A DNA stretch of 64,000 nt from an uncultured cyanobacterium (lineage in GTDB: Bacteria; Cyanobacteriota; Cyanobacteriia; PCC-6307; Cyanobiaceae): positions 62,001 to 126,000 of the forward strand of contig CAIXBB010000001.1 of the NCBI GenBank assembly GCA_903917565.1, read 5' to 3'. Positions within the stretch are counted from its first letter, which is position 1. Every line of letters begins with the position of its first letter. Below the pieces are notes generated by a model. The model saw only the letters and a list, made by a program, of their open reading frames with translations. It made no database searches and had not been told where the DNA came from. The translations under genes were made by a program, and so were the position numbers. Positions 43,648-52,718 of this stretch are shown piece by piece.

Positions 43648-44051
43648 GGGCCGGCGGGTGCCGTGCTGCCGGCCACGGGGATCACCGTGCCGGGCAGGGT
43701 CAGGCCCAGTTCCCGGAACAGCACGCTGGCCTGGGGACGGGTCAGCAGTCCCTTCTGGACGCAGCGCTTGAGGCTGGCCAGGGTCATATCGTCCTGAACG
43801 CGGCGCAGCTTGGCCAGCACCTCAGGGCTCTGGTCGGCATAGGGAAGGAGATGGCTTTTGTAGGAGGCCCTGATCGCCTCCGGCTTGCAGGCAAGGGGGT
43901 CTGAATCGAAGTACTGAACCGGCGCCTGTGGTTGGCCGGGTCGCTCCGCCGCCTCGTTGGCCCGGCCTGCCCCGGACAGCACCCCCAGCAGCAGCCAGAG
44001 GAGCAGGGGGTGGAGCAGGCCTTCGACGGCAGCGGCTGCACGGTTCGGCAT
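43614..44051 (-). CDS. Exported hypothetical protein
   Basis: The protein has 145 residues with a signal peptide (~10-30, LLHPLLLWLLLGVLSGAGRA). The mature part includes PVQYFDSDPLACKPEAIRAS, a helical segment VLAKLRRVQDDMTLASLKRC, and a Pro/Ala tail. Two Cys could pair in the periplasm. It has no family I recognise. ATG 44051 is chosen as the first residue of the signal peptide. It shares its 3' end with the VanX-like gene (34-base overlap) and lies downstream of sir on the same strand. Confidence 0.65.
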   Translation of the reverse strand: MPNRAAAAVEGLLHPLLLWLLLGVLSGAGRANEAAERPGQPQAPVQYFDSDPLACKPEAIRASYKSHLLPYADQSPEVLAKLRRVQDDMTLASLKRCVQKGLLTRPQASVLFRELGLTLPGTVIPVAGSTAPAGPQPSPASATAP

Positions 44052-44121
44052 GCGCAGGATCCGTAAAGATCCCAGGTTAGGCGGGACCCGGGGACGCTCA
44101 AAGGCTCCGATCAGCCAGGAA

Positions 44122-45897
44122 TCAAGCGGGGGAAAGCAGTTCCCCGACCCTCTCGTCACCGATCCTGTCGATGAAGTCGCCGAAGCGACTGCGGGCGCCG
44201 CCCTCGTCGCGCCAGGCCGTCAGCAGGGGCTCCAGGGTGGCCTCCAGCGTCTCAAGGGGCATCTTCTCCAGGTAGGGCCTGGCCAGGCGCGTCAGGCCAT
44301 GGCTGCCGCCGAGCCACAGCTGGTAGGTGTCCACCGCGCTCCCCACCAGCCCGATCTCGGCCATGTAGGGGCGGGCGCAGCCGTTGGGGCAGCCCGTCAT
44401 GCGCACCAGGAGCGGTTTGGAGATCTCCAGTTTTGCCAGCAGGGCATCGAGGCGGCCGAGCACATCGGGGAGGACCCGTTCGGCCTCGGTGACCGCCAGG
44501 CCACAGAGGGGCAGGGCCGGACAGGCGAGGGCGTGACGGGCCAGGGCGGGCGGGGCTTCTGGACTGGTGAGGCCCAACGCCGCCAGGCCCTCCCGCACGG
44601 ACGAGCGCTGGGCGCTGCCGATGTTGCACAGCAGCAGGTCCTGGTTGGGGGTGAGCCGCACCTCCAGCTGGTAGGTCTCGATCAGCCGGCGCAGGCCGTT
44701 CTTGAGGTCCCCCTGGAGGCGTCCGCAGAGCACGGGCAGACCCACGAACCACAGGCCCGGCGACTGGCGGTGCCAACCCAGGTAGTCGGTGAGGACGGGG
44801 GCCGGTTCCCGGCGCAGCCCCTTGATCGGATGGGGAAAGTAACGGCCCAGCTCGGTCCGGAACCAGTCCACGCCACGGTCGTGGATCAGGTATTTCATCC
44901 GCGCGTGGCGGCGCTGCACCCTGTCGCCGTGGTCGCGCTGCAGGGCCACGATCGCCTGCACCAGTTCCAGCACATGGGCGGCGGCCACGTAGCCGAGGGG
45001 ATCGGCCGTGCGGGCGAAGGTCTCCTCCTTGTTATGAGTCCGCCCCATGCCACCACCCACGTACACATTGCAACCCTGCTGTCGGCCGGAGGGATCGCTG
45101 AACAGCACCAGGCCGATGTCCTGGGTGAGCAGGTCGACCGAGTTGTCCCCCGGGACGGTGACGGCGACCTTGAACTTGCGGGGCAGGTAGGTGGAGCCGT
45201 ACAGGGGCTCGGCGGCATCGCCACTGAAGACGGCTCCGGATTCCTGGAGCTGGCGCGCCTTCTTCACGGGACCCCGGGGCTTGATGCGGTAGCTCAGATC
45301 CCCGTCCACCCAGAGGTCCAGGTAGGAGCCCTCGGCGGCCTGGGGCGCCAGCAGGTCGGCGATGCGATCCGCCAGCAGGCGGGCCTCCGGGTAGCCATCC
45401 CGCTCGAAGGGAGCGGCCGGGGCCATCACATTGCGGTTGATGTCGCCACAGGCCGAGAGCGTCGAGCCCAGGGAGCGCACGATGCCGCCGATCACCTCCT
45501 TGAGGTCCGTCTTCTGCACGCCGTGCATCTGGAAGGCCTGGCGCGTGGTGATCCGCAACGTGCCGTTGCCGAGCCGATCGGCGAGGGAATCGAGCGCCAG
45601 ATAGAGGGACGTGGGAATGCGCCCGCCCGGATTGCGCAGCCGCAGCATCATCTGCCAATCCTTCTCAACCCCCTTGCGACGGTTGTCCCGATCGTCCTGC
45701 TGGTAGCTGCCGTGGAACTTGAGGATCTGGACGGCGGGATCGGTGAAGCTGGGCAGCGCGTTGCCCAGTTCGGCAGCCAGGGGATCATGCAGGTGGCCGC
45801 TGCCGGCCTTGAGCGCCTCCTGTTTGGTGGGGGGGTTGGCGGGGGAAGCCGATGGGAGCGACGTGCTGTCGGCGACCGTCGTCGAGGACATCGGCAT
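44122..45897 (-). CDS. sir: Ferredoxin-sulfite reductase
   Basis: Sir reduces sulfite to sulfide with six electrons from ferredoxin, for cysteine synthesis. The 591-residue protein has the siroheme/4Fe-4S cysteines in CPALPLCGLAVTEAERV and TGCPNGCARPYMAEIGLVG. It also has two sulfite/nitrite reductase half-repeats, with LRITTRQAFQMHGVQKTDLK and GGGMGRTHNKEETFARTAD. The length and lack of a nitrite-reductase-type Fd extension favour sulfite over nitrite reductase. ATG 45897 or 45891 may start it. It diverges from glyS with 107 bases between. Confidence 0.94.
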   Translation of the reverse strand: MPMSSTTVADSTSLPSASPANPPTKQEALKAGSGHLHDPLAAELGNALPSFTDPAVQILKFHGSYQQDDRDNRRKGVEKDWQMMLRLRNPGGRIPTSLYLALDSLADRLGNGTLRITTRQAFQMHGVQKTDLKEVIGGIVRSLGSTLSACGDINRNVMAPAAPFERDGYPEARLLADRIADLLAPQAAEGSYLDLWVDGDLSYRIKPRGPVKKARQLQESGAVFSGDAAEPLYGSTYLPRKFKVAVTVPGDNSVDLLTQDIGLVLFSDPSGRQQGCNVYVGGGMGRTHNKEETFARTADPLGYVAAAHVLELVQAIVALQRDHGDRVQRRHARMKYLIHDRGVDWFRTELGRYFPHPIKGLRREPAPVLTDYLGWHRQSPGLWFVGLPVLCGRLQGDLKNGLRRLIETYQLEVRLTPNQDLLLCNIGSAQRSSVREGLAALGLTSPEAPPALARHALACPALPLCGLAVTEAERVLPDVLGRLDALLAKLEISKPLLVRMTGCPNGCARPYMAEIGLVGSAVDTYQLWLGGSHGLTRLARPYLEKMPLETLEATLEPLLTAWRDEGGARSRFGDFIDRIGDERVGELLSPA

Positions 45898-46004
45898 GCG
45901 GAAGGGTTGATTGATCGAAACTAGCGAACAGGACGTGTCGGCCTGGCGGCGCCCCTGGCGATCTCCCTCCTTTGCATACAGTCGCGTCCTGCCCGCTCCC
46001 CTGT

Positions 46005-48170
46005 ATGGCCACCTTTCTTCTGGAGATCGGAACCGAGGAACTGCCGGCCGATTTCGTGCGCCTGGCCCAGCCCCAGCTGGAGGCGATCGTGGCCAGGGAT
46101 CTGCAGGAGGCCCGCCTGAGCTGGGACAGCCTCAGGGCCAGCGGCACCCCCCGCCGGCTGGCCATCACCGTCGCCGGACTGCCCGAGCGGCAGCAGGATC
46201 TGATCGAAGACCGCAAGGGCCCCCCGGCCCAGCAGGCGTTCCGCGATGGCCAGCCCACCCAGGCCGCCCTGGGCTTCGCCCGCCGCTGCGGCTGCGCGCC
46301 GGAGCAGCTGGAGATCCGCGATACCGACAAGGGCCCTTTCGTGTTCGCCCGCACCACCGAGGCCGGCCGCTTCGCCGAGGAGGTGCTGGCCGGCTGCATC
46401 CCCGGCTGGATCCGCTCCCTGCAGGGGCGACGCTTCATGCGCTGGGGGGACGGGGACGGCCGCTTCAGCCGGCCCCTGCGCTGGCTGGTGGCGCTGCTGG
46501 ATGGGGCGGTGGTTCCGGTGCAGCTCACCGATGTGGATCCACCCCTGGCCAGTGACCGCCTCAGCCGCGGACACCGGCTCCATCAAGGGGTGGTGGTGAT
46601 CCCCACCGCCGGGGCCTATGCGGCGACCCTGGAGGAGGCCGATGTGCAGGTCGACCGGGAGGCCAGGGGCCAGACGATCCGCCGTGACCTGGAGGCGGCA
46701 GCAACGCGCGCGGGAGCCGAGCTGGATCTGCCCGAGGCCCTGTTCGACGAGTTGGTCGACCTGGTGGAGTCCCCCCGGTTGATCGAAGGCAGCATCGACG
46801 CCGTCTATCTCGCCCTGCCCCCGGAGGTGCTCAGCACGGTGATGCGTTCCCACCAGCGCTACGTGCCCCTGCGCTTCCCGGAAGCCTCGGGCGATCCCCT
46901 GGCCCTGGTGGCGGAGGAGGTGCTGATGCCGCGCTTCCTGTGCATCTCCAATGGCCTTGCCTCCGCCGCCGACACGATTCAGCGCGGCAACGAGCGGGTG
47001 CTGCGGGCGCGGCTGGCGGACGCGGCCTTCTTCCTGGCGGCGGATCGCCGTCAGAGCAGCGCCGGGCGGGTGGAGGCCCTCGAGCGGGTCACCTTCGCCG
47101 AGGGATTGGGTAGCCTGGCCGATCGCTGCCGGCGTCTCTCCTGGCTGGCGGATCTGCTCTGCAGCAGCCTTGGGATCGCTGAGGAGGTCGCCACCGCTGT
47201 GCGCCGGGCCGCCCCCCTCTGCAAGCACGACCTGGTCAGCCAGATGGTGGGGGAATTCCCGGAGCTGCAGGGGATCATGGGGGCCAAGTACCTGCTGGCG
47301 GAGGGGGAAACCCGCGCCGTGGCCCTGGCGGTGCTGGAGCACTACCAGCCCCGCGGGGCCGGTGATGCCCTGCCGGGTTCGGAGGCGGGGGCCCTGCTGG
47401 CCCTGGCCGAGCGCCTGGAGCTGCTGCTCAGCATCTTCGCCAGGGGGGAACGGCCCAGCGGCTCCTCCGATCCCTATGCTCTGCGCCGGGCCGGCAACGG
47501 CGTGCTGCAGATCCTCTGGGATCGGGGCTGGTCGCTCGACCTGGTGGCACTGCTGGCCGAGGCGACGGCCCATTGGCAGGGGCTGCTGCCCGCCCTGGAG
47601 ATCCAGCCACCGGCCCTGGCGGCCGACCTGCTGGATGTCCTGCGTCAGCGCCTCGCCAGCCTGCTGGAGGAGGAGGGCTCTAGCGTCGATCTGGTCCAGG
47701 CGGTGGCTGGCGACGGCGTCTCCCTGGAGCGCCTGTTGCGGGATCCGGCCGATGCCCGGGCCCGGGTTGAGCTGCTGCGGCGTCTTCGGGCAGAGGAGCG
47801 TCTGCCCCTGCTGCAGGCGGTGGTGCAACGGGCCTCCCGCCTGGCCGAACACGCCGATCTGGCCGCCGACGTGCTCAGCCCTGCCGGGGTGGTGGATCCG
47901 GACCTTTTCACCTCGCCCAGTGAGGCCGCCGTGCTGTCGGTGCTGGAGACCTTGGCGGTGCATGCCGCCGCCAACGGAACGGCCCGCTACGAACCCCTCG
48001 CCCGCCTGCTGGGGGAGAGCGGTGCCACCCTGGCGGCCTTCTTCGATGGCGACGACAGCGTCATGGTGATGTGCGACCAGCCCCAGGTGCGCCGCAACCG
48101 ACTGCGGCTGCTCGCCGTTCTGCGCAACCAGGCCGCCGTGCTCGCTGACTTCGCCCGCCTGGGCGGTTGA
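46005..48170 (+). CDS. glyS: Glycyl-tRNA synthetase beta subunit
   Basis: The beta subunit of the alpha2beta2 enzyme binds tRNA-Gly and carries HD-like and anticodon-binding domains. The 721-residue protein starts ATFLLEIGTEELPADFVRLA and includes MRSHQRYVPLRF, CISNGLASAADTIQRGNERV, RVTFAEGLGSLADRCRRLSW, MGAKYLLAEGETRAVALAVL and SGSSDPYALRRAGNGVLQIL, all characteristic. ATG 46005 gives the standard N-terminus. glyQ is not in the window, as is common in cyanobacteria. Confidence 0.97.
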   Translation: MATFLLEIGTEELPADFVRLAQPQLEAIVARDLQEARLSWDSLRASGTPRRLAITVAGLPERQQDLIEDRKGPPAQQAFRDGQPTQAALGFARRCGCAPEQLEIRDTDKGPFVFARTTEAGRFAEEVLAGCIPGWIRSLQGRRFMRWGDGDGRFSRPLRWLVALLDGAVVPVQLTDVDPPLASDRLSRGHRLHQGVVVIPTAGAYAATLEEADVQVDREARGQTIRRDLEAAATRAGAELDLPEALFDELVDLVESPRLIEGSIDAVYLALPPEVLSTVMRSHQRYVPLRFPEASGDPLALVAEEVLMPRFLCISNGLASAADTIQRGNERVLRARLADAAFFLAADRRQSSAGRVEALERVTFAEGLGSLADRCRRLSWLADLLCSSLGIAEEVATAVRRAAPLCKHDLVSQMVGEFPELQGIMGAKYLLAEGETRAVALAVLEHYQPRGAGDALPGSEAGALLALAERLELLLSIFARGERPSGSSDPYALRRAGNGVLQILWDRGWSLDLVALLAEATAHWQGLLPALEIQPPALAADLLDVLRQRLASLLEEEGSSVDLVQAVAGDGVSLERLLRDPADARARVELLRRLRAEERLPLLQAVVQRASRLAEHADLAADVLSPAGVVDPDLFTSPSEAAVLSVLETLAVHAAANGTARYEPLARLLGESGATLAAFFDGDDSVMVMCDQPQVRRNRLRLLAVLRNQAAVLADFARLGG

Positions 48171-48205
48171 AGCGGACAGCCTCCTCTGCGCCCCCGGGGC
48201 CTTGA

Positions 48206-49303
48206 TCACTCCAGCAGGGCCACTTCGATACAGAGGCCGGGTCCGAAGGCCATGGCCAGGCAGGGCCCTGCAGCACCGCTGCGCCGCAACCGCTCGAGGA
48301 TGAACAGCAGGGTCGGGGACGACATGTTGCCGTAGTCCCGCAGCACGGAGCGCGAGGGTTCGATCAGCTGTGGATCGAGCCCAAGGCTCTTCGTGACAGC
48401 CGAGAGGATCCGGGGTCCACCGGGGTGGACCGCCCAGCAGCCGATGGCGGTGAGGGTGAGGTTGTGGGAGGCCAGCCACCCCTCCAGCCAGGGCCGCAGA
48501 TGCTCGCCGATCAGATCAGGTACCTGCGGGGACAGCCCCATGGCGAAACCGTGGTCCCCGATCCCCCAGGACATGGCGTCACTGCTGGCGGGCACCAGCA
48601 GGGAGCCGCTGGCGATCAACCGCCCCAGCGGTGCCGTTGCCGGTGCCCCTTTCGCCAGAAGCTCTCCCGTGGCCACCAGGGCAGCGGCGCCATCGGCGAA
48701 CAGGGCATTGGCCACGATCCGCTCGGCCTCCCAGCCGTACTGGAGATGGAGGCTGCAGAGCTCCACGGCGCAGAGCAGCACGCAGGCCTCCGGTTCGGCA
48801 CCGGCGAACCCGGCGGCGACCCTCAGACCATTGAGAGCCCCGTGGCAGCCCATGAATCCCACGTGGGTGCGGGCCAGGCCGGCGCCCATCGGCAGGGCGG
48901 CCATCAGGGCGAGATCGACGCCGGGGGCCTGGAAGCCGCTGCAGGAGACCGTGACCAGATGGGTGATCCGCTCCGGCGGCAGCTGGGCCTGCTCGAGGGC
49001 TGCCTGGACGGCCCGCAGCGCCAGGGGTGGCGCTTCGCGGGCATAGCGACGCATCCGCTCCCCGGTGCCGGGGCTGGTGGCTCCGAAGAAGGTTTGTCTG
49101 GGGTCGCTGCCGGGGGGCTGGAGCAGCACGCTGTGGCGGCTGGCGACGCCCGAGCGGCGATGCAGGGTCTCGAGCAGCCGGCGCTGGCCGTGAGAGGGGA
49201 TCTGGTGGGGCAGGGCCACCTGGGCAGCGATGGCGGCGGCATCGCCCTGGGCGATGCGCTGGGGAGGCAGGGCCGTTCCCAGCCCCTGGATGGTCAGGGA
49301 CAT
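48206..49303 (-). CDS. Type III polyketide synthase (chalcone synthase-like)
   Basis: The 365-residue thiolase-fold enzyme has the full type III PKS triad: Cys153 (GFMGCHGALNG), His293 (AVHPGGPRIL) and Asn326 (DYGNMSSPTLLFIL). The C-terminal loop GPGL is present (AFGPGLCIEVALLE). Such enzymes extend an acyl-CoA starter with malonyl-CoA to pyrones, resorcinols or phloroglucinols. Starter and chain length cannot be read from sequence. It is the last gene of a three-gene operon with a flavoprotein and a methyltransferase, overlapping the flavoprotein gene by 10 bases. Confidence 0.93.
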   Translation of the reverse strand: MSLTIQGLGTALPPQRIAQGDAAAIAAQVALPHQIPSHGQRRLLETLHRRSGVASRHSVLLQPPGSDPRQTFFGATSPGTGERMRRYAREAPPLALRAVQAALEQAQLPPERITHLVTVSCSGFQAPGVDLALMAALPMGAGLARTHVGFMGCHGALNGLRVAAGFAGAEPEACVLLCAVELCSLHLQYGWEAERIVANALFADGAAALVATGELLAKGAPATAPLGRLIASGSLLVPASSDAMSWGIGDHGFAMGLSPQVPDLIGEHLRPWLEGWLASHNLTLTAIGCWAVHPGGPRILSAVTKSLGLDPQLIEPSRSVLRDYGNMSSPTLLFILERLRRSGAAGPCLAMAFGPGLCIEVALLE

Positions 49304-50448
49304 GGCTCGGGGACCGGCGGGTTCAGGCTGGTGCCATCGAAGGGGTGCAGGAGGGGGGCGGCCAGGATCGGCCAGCGCTCCACCGCCGCCAGAAGACAGC
49401 GGCTGAGGCCAGGGCGGCGCAGGGCGAAGGCCAGGCCATGGCAGAGGCGTTGGCGTGATCCGATCAGGTGGGCGTGCCGGCGGACCCACTGCCGCTCAAG
49501 CTCCCTGCTCCACTGGCGTTGGCCCTGCAGCACCAGCGGCACCGTCGCCAGAGCCCCCAGCAGGGCCCATCCCATGCCCTCCCCCGTGAAGGGTTCGACG
49601 TACCCGGCGGCGTCCCCCAGCAACAGCAGCCGTGCAGACGCCGGCGGCCAACGGCGGACGGTGAGGGCCGAGGTGGCCATCCAGGCGGCAGCGGACGCCT
49701 GGGGGACGGGCTCGAACCCGGCCTCCGCCAGCACGCCCGCGGCAGCGAGCGCCGCTCCTCCCGCCTGGATCAGATGGGCCCGGTCGAAGGCCGCCGCCAG
49801 GTTGAGATCTCCGGCTTCGGTGCGCACCAGCCCGACATAACCGTGCCGGCCGATCGCCATGTGGATGGTGCCCCTCCCATAGCCGCTGGCGCTGACGCCC
49901 ACGCGGCAACCGGCACCAACTCTGGAGTGCGCCTGGACCCGACTCCGGATCCCGATGGCAGGGGTCAGGCCCGGGCTACCCAGCCCGGTCGCCACCAGCA
50001 CCACCCGGGCGCTGGTGGTTTCAGGCGTGGCGCCGCAGCGCAGCCTCACCTGCCGGCCGCCAGGGCAAAGGCCAGCCACCGTGGCCTCGGTATCCATCCG
50101 AAACACCGTTCCTTCGGCCACCGCGGCCTCGCAGAGGGCCAGGTCGAGGCAGCCCCGGGAGAGGGACTGGCCCAGGGGCAACGCCAGCTCCGTCTGATGG
50201 TTCTGCAGGCCCAGACGGAGCCGCACCAGGGGCACACCGCCGAGGCGTTCCACCAGGCCCGACAGGCCGGCCTGCGCCAGCGCCCCGAGGGCCACCCCGT
50301 TGAGACAGGTGCCACAGACCTTCCAGCGGGGAAAGGCCCGCTTGTCCACCATCAGCACCCGCAGCCGCTGCCTGGACAGCTGGTGGGCCGCCAGGGCACC
50401 GGCAGGCCCGGCCCCGAGCACGATCACATCCCACTCGGGTGGGCTCAT
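49294..50448 (-). CDS. FAD-dependent oxidoreductase of the type III PKS operon
   Basis: The 384-residue flavoprotein belongs to the geranylgeranyl-reductase/aromatic hydroxylase superfamily. It has the FAD-binding GxGxxG DVIVLGAGPAGALAAHQLSR, the KVCGTCLNGVAL region, and the second FAD motif LLLGDAAGYVEPFTGEGMGW. It may hydroxylate or reduce the polyketide made by the neighbouring synthase. ATG 50448 overlaps the methyltransferase stop. It differs clearly from ChlP at 52719, which belongs to the same superfamily, so it is not a chlP duplicate. Confidence 0.88.
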   Translation of the reverse strand: MSPPEWDVIVLGAGPAGALAAHQLSRQRLRVLMVDKRAFPRWKVCGTCLNGVALGALAQAGLSGLVERLGGVPLVRLRLGLQNHQTELALPLGQSLSRGCLDLALCEAAVAEGTVFRMDTEATVAGLCPGGRQVRLRCGATPETTSARVVLVATGLGSPGLTPAIGIRSRVQAHSRVGAGCRVGVSASGYGRGTIHMAIGRHGYVGLVRTEAGDLNLAAAFDRAHLIQAGGAALAAAGVLAEAGFEPVPQASAAAWMATSALTVRRWPPASARLLLLGDAAGYVEPFTGEGMGWALLGALATVPLVLQGQRQWSRELERQWVRRHAHLIGSRQRLCHGLAFALRRPGLSRCLLAAVERWPILAAPLLHPFDGTSLNPPVPEPCP

Positions 50449-51182
50449 GGGGCCTGAAGCCCGCCGACAGGACGACGCCAGCTGAGCAGGAACCGCTCGG
50501 GCCAGCTGCGCCGCACGCGGGCCCCGCCGAGGCCGGCCCGGGCTGCCAGATCCAGCGCCTCGTCCATGCGGAAGGCCCCTTGCACCGAAACGGGACCATC
50601 GAAATGAACGATCGGCGAGCGACTCAGCAGGCGACAACCCACCCACGCCAGTCCATAGCCCAGGGGACTGCGGATCAGGTCATTCACCAGCACCAGATGG
50701 CGGCTGCTCCGGCCCATGCGGCGGAGCAGTTCGACGGCGGCGTCTTCATCGAGATGATGCAGAAACAGACTGCAGACCATGACGTCGTAATCAGGCGGCA
50801 GGGGATCCTCCAGGGCATCGGCCTGGAAGAAGCTTCCGCCCAGAGGCCTGCCGGTGGCATGGCGGCTGGCCATGGCCACCGCCTGCTGGCTGCGATCGCA
50901 GCCGTCGATGTGCACGGCCAGTCCTTGGCTTCGGCAGCGTTCCGCCAGGGCGATGGTGTTGTCACCGCCACCGCAGGCCAGATCCAGAATCCGTAGGGGA
51001 CGGGAGAGTTCCAGTGCGACGGCCAGGGCCTGGATCTGGCTGAACAGGGACCCCGCCGCACCACTGAAGGCATTGATCCGGCGCAGACCGATGAGGGCTT
51101 GATCATGGGCAGCGGCGTCGATGCCGATCTGATCCATCCACTCAGGCTGTCGGTTCCGCTCGCCCAGGGGCTGCCAATGCAT
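50445..51182 (-). CDS. SAM-dependent methyltransferase of the type III PKS operon
   Basis: The 245-residue class I methyltransferase shows SAM motif I ILDLACGGGDNTIALAERC, acidic motif II HIDGCDRSQQAV, and YDVMVCSLFLHHLDEDAAVE (motif IV region). It is UbiE/arylamine-type, acting on small molecules. As first gene of the operon it may methylate the ring made by the type III PKS. ATG 51182 is used; the frame stays open to 51335 without homology-like content. It is divergent from the CNNM-type gene with ~208 bases between. Confidence 0.87.
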   Translation of the reverse strand: MHWQPLGERNRQPEWMDQIGIDAAAHDQALIGLRRINAFSGAAGSLFSQIQALAVALELSRPLRILDLACGGGDNTIALAERCRSQGLAVHIDGCDRSQQAVAMASRHATGRPLGGSFFQADALEDPLPPDYDVMVCSLFLHHLDEDAAVELLRRMGRSSRHLVLVNDLIRSPLGYGLAWVGCRLLSRSPIVHFDGPVSVQGAFRMDEALDLAARAGLGGARVRRSWPERFLLSWRRPVGGLQAP

Positions 51183-51390
51183 CGGGGAAGGTCGCTGGGG
51201 GTTGGGCAGATGGGCTGAGCTCGCGACTCCACCCGCAGGTTGATGGGAACGTCGTGTGAAGCAGATCCGTTGGACGGGGTGTCGCGGAAGGCTCCAGGGA
51301 AGGGGCACCCGGCCGTGAGCTTCAGCCGTCGTCACCTAACTTGTCCTTTGCATCCGTTCGCCGGCCGAGGGGCCATCACTGGAATTGCCG

Positions 51391-52710
51391 ATGCTTATCG
51401 ACGGTTTTCTGATAGTCCTTCTGATTCTGATCAACGGGATCTTTTCCGGTTCGGAGTTGGCCATGATGTCGGCTAGGAGATTGCGCCTTGAGCACCAGGC
51501 GGAGGCTGGGGACCCGAAGGCGGAAGTGGCTCTGAAACTAATCCGATCCCCCAACGATTTTCTCTCGACGGTGCAGATCGGCATCACATTGATCGGGATT
51601 CTAAGTGGCGCCCTGGGCGGCTCGCGGGTGGCCCAGTCCCTGCAACCAGTCCTGGAGGCGGTGCCCCCGTTGCGGGCCTGGGCCGAACCCCTTGCCCTGG
51701 GAATCGTGGTGACCGTGATCACCTTTCTTTCGCTGGTGCTGGGGGAGCTGGTGCCCAAGCGCATCGCCCTGAGTGACCCGGAGCGCATGGCCTGCCTCGT
51801 GGCGCCAGCCATGCGCACCCTGTCGCGCTGGATGGCCCCCCTGGCCCATCTGCTCGGCTCGTCCACCGATCAGCTGCTCAGCCTGATGGGCATCGGCGAG
51901 AGTGGTGAGCCGGAGATCACCGAAGACGAGATCAGGACCCTGCTGCGCAGGGGAACGGAATCAGGCCTGTTCGACGTGGCGGAGCACGCCATGGTGGAGC
52001 GGGTGTTTCGCCTGGCCGATCGGCCCGTCAAGGCGATCATGACCCCCCGCACCGACATCTGCTGGCTGGATCTCTCCGAATCCCCCCAGTCCCATCTCGA
52101 GCGGGTGATGGCGGCGAATCATTCCCTGTTTCCGGTGGCGCGCGCCAGCCTCGACGCCTGTGTGGGCGTGGTGCGTGCCCGCAGCTTTCTGGCCGCCCAG
52201 CTGGGCGAGGGGCCGCGGGAGATCGAGTCCTTCCTGCAACCGCCGTTGTACGTGGGCGAGAGCACCAGGGCCTTGAAGCTGATCGAGCAATTCAGATCCA
52301 GTGGGGTTCACATCGCTCTGGTGACCGATGAATTCGGCGGCATCGAGGGACTGGTGACCCTCAACGACATGATGGAAGCGATCGTCGGTGATCTTTCCTC
52401 TGCCAGGGACAAGGAAGACCCGATGATTGTTGTCCGACAGGATGGATCCTGGCTGCTCGATGGCGCCCTCGACATCGCTGACTTCAAGGACTTGGTCCAG
52501 AAAGGATGCCTGCCGGAGGAAGTCCGTGGGGGCTACCAGACCCTGGGCGGGTTCGTGATGCACCATCTCGAACACATTCCCACTTCCGGTGAGCTCTTCG
52601 AATGGGAAGACCTCCGCATCGAGGTGATGGACATGGATGGCAACCGGGTTGACAAGCTTCTGGTGACCCGCATCGAACCCCCTTCAGACCAACCCGAAAG
52701 GCCGGCCTGA
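51391..52710 (+). CDS. CNNM/CorC (HlyC/CorC) family membrane protein
   Basis: The 439-residue protein has an N-terminal DUF21 domain with three or four spans (LIDGFLIVLLILINGIFSGS and VVTVITFLSLVLGELVPKRI). Next come a CBS pair (ITEDEIRTLLRRGTESGLFD onward) and a C-terminal CorC domain (GYQTLGGFVMHHLEHIPTSG). CNNM proteins export magnesium or related cations. The specificity here is unknown. ATG 51391 is chosen; TTG 51385 is possible. It ends 8 bases before the stop of the convergent chlP. Confidence 0.92.
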   Translation: MLIDGFLIVLLILINGIFSGSELAMMSARRLRLEHQAEAGDPKAEVALKLIRSPNDFLSTVQIGITLIGILSGALGGSRVAQSLQPVLEAVPPLRAWAEPLALGIVVTVITFLSLVLGELVPKRIALSDPERMACLVAPAMRTLSRWMAPLAHLLGSSTDQLLSLMGIGESGEPEITEDEIRTLLRRGTESGLFDVAEHAMVERVFRLADRPVKAIMTPRTDICWLDLSESPQSHLERVMAANHSLFPVARASLDACVGVVRARSFLAAQLGEGPREIESFLQPPLYVGESTRALKLIEQFRSSGVHIALVTDEFGGIEGLVTLNDMMEAIVGDLSSARDKEDPMIVVRQDGSWLLDGALDIADFKDLVQKGCLPEEVRGGYQTLGGFVMHHLEHIPTSGELFEWEDLRIEVMDMDGNRVDKLLVTRIEPPSDQPERPA

Positions 52711-52718
52711 GGGCTCGA

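Noticed and set aside
45921-48479. 852-residue open frame on the minus strand opposite glyS
   Set aside because: The plus-strand frame is a full-length GlyS with all motifs; the minus product is repetitive Gln/Gly/His-rich sequence with no domain.
49294-50448. Flavoprotein as a second chlP
   Set aside because: It shares only the superfamily FAD motifs, lacks the long ChlP C-terminal domain, and is coupled to the type III PKS and methyltransferase genes.
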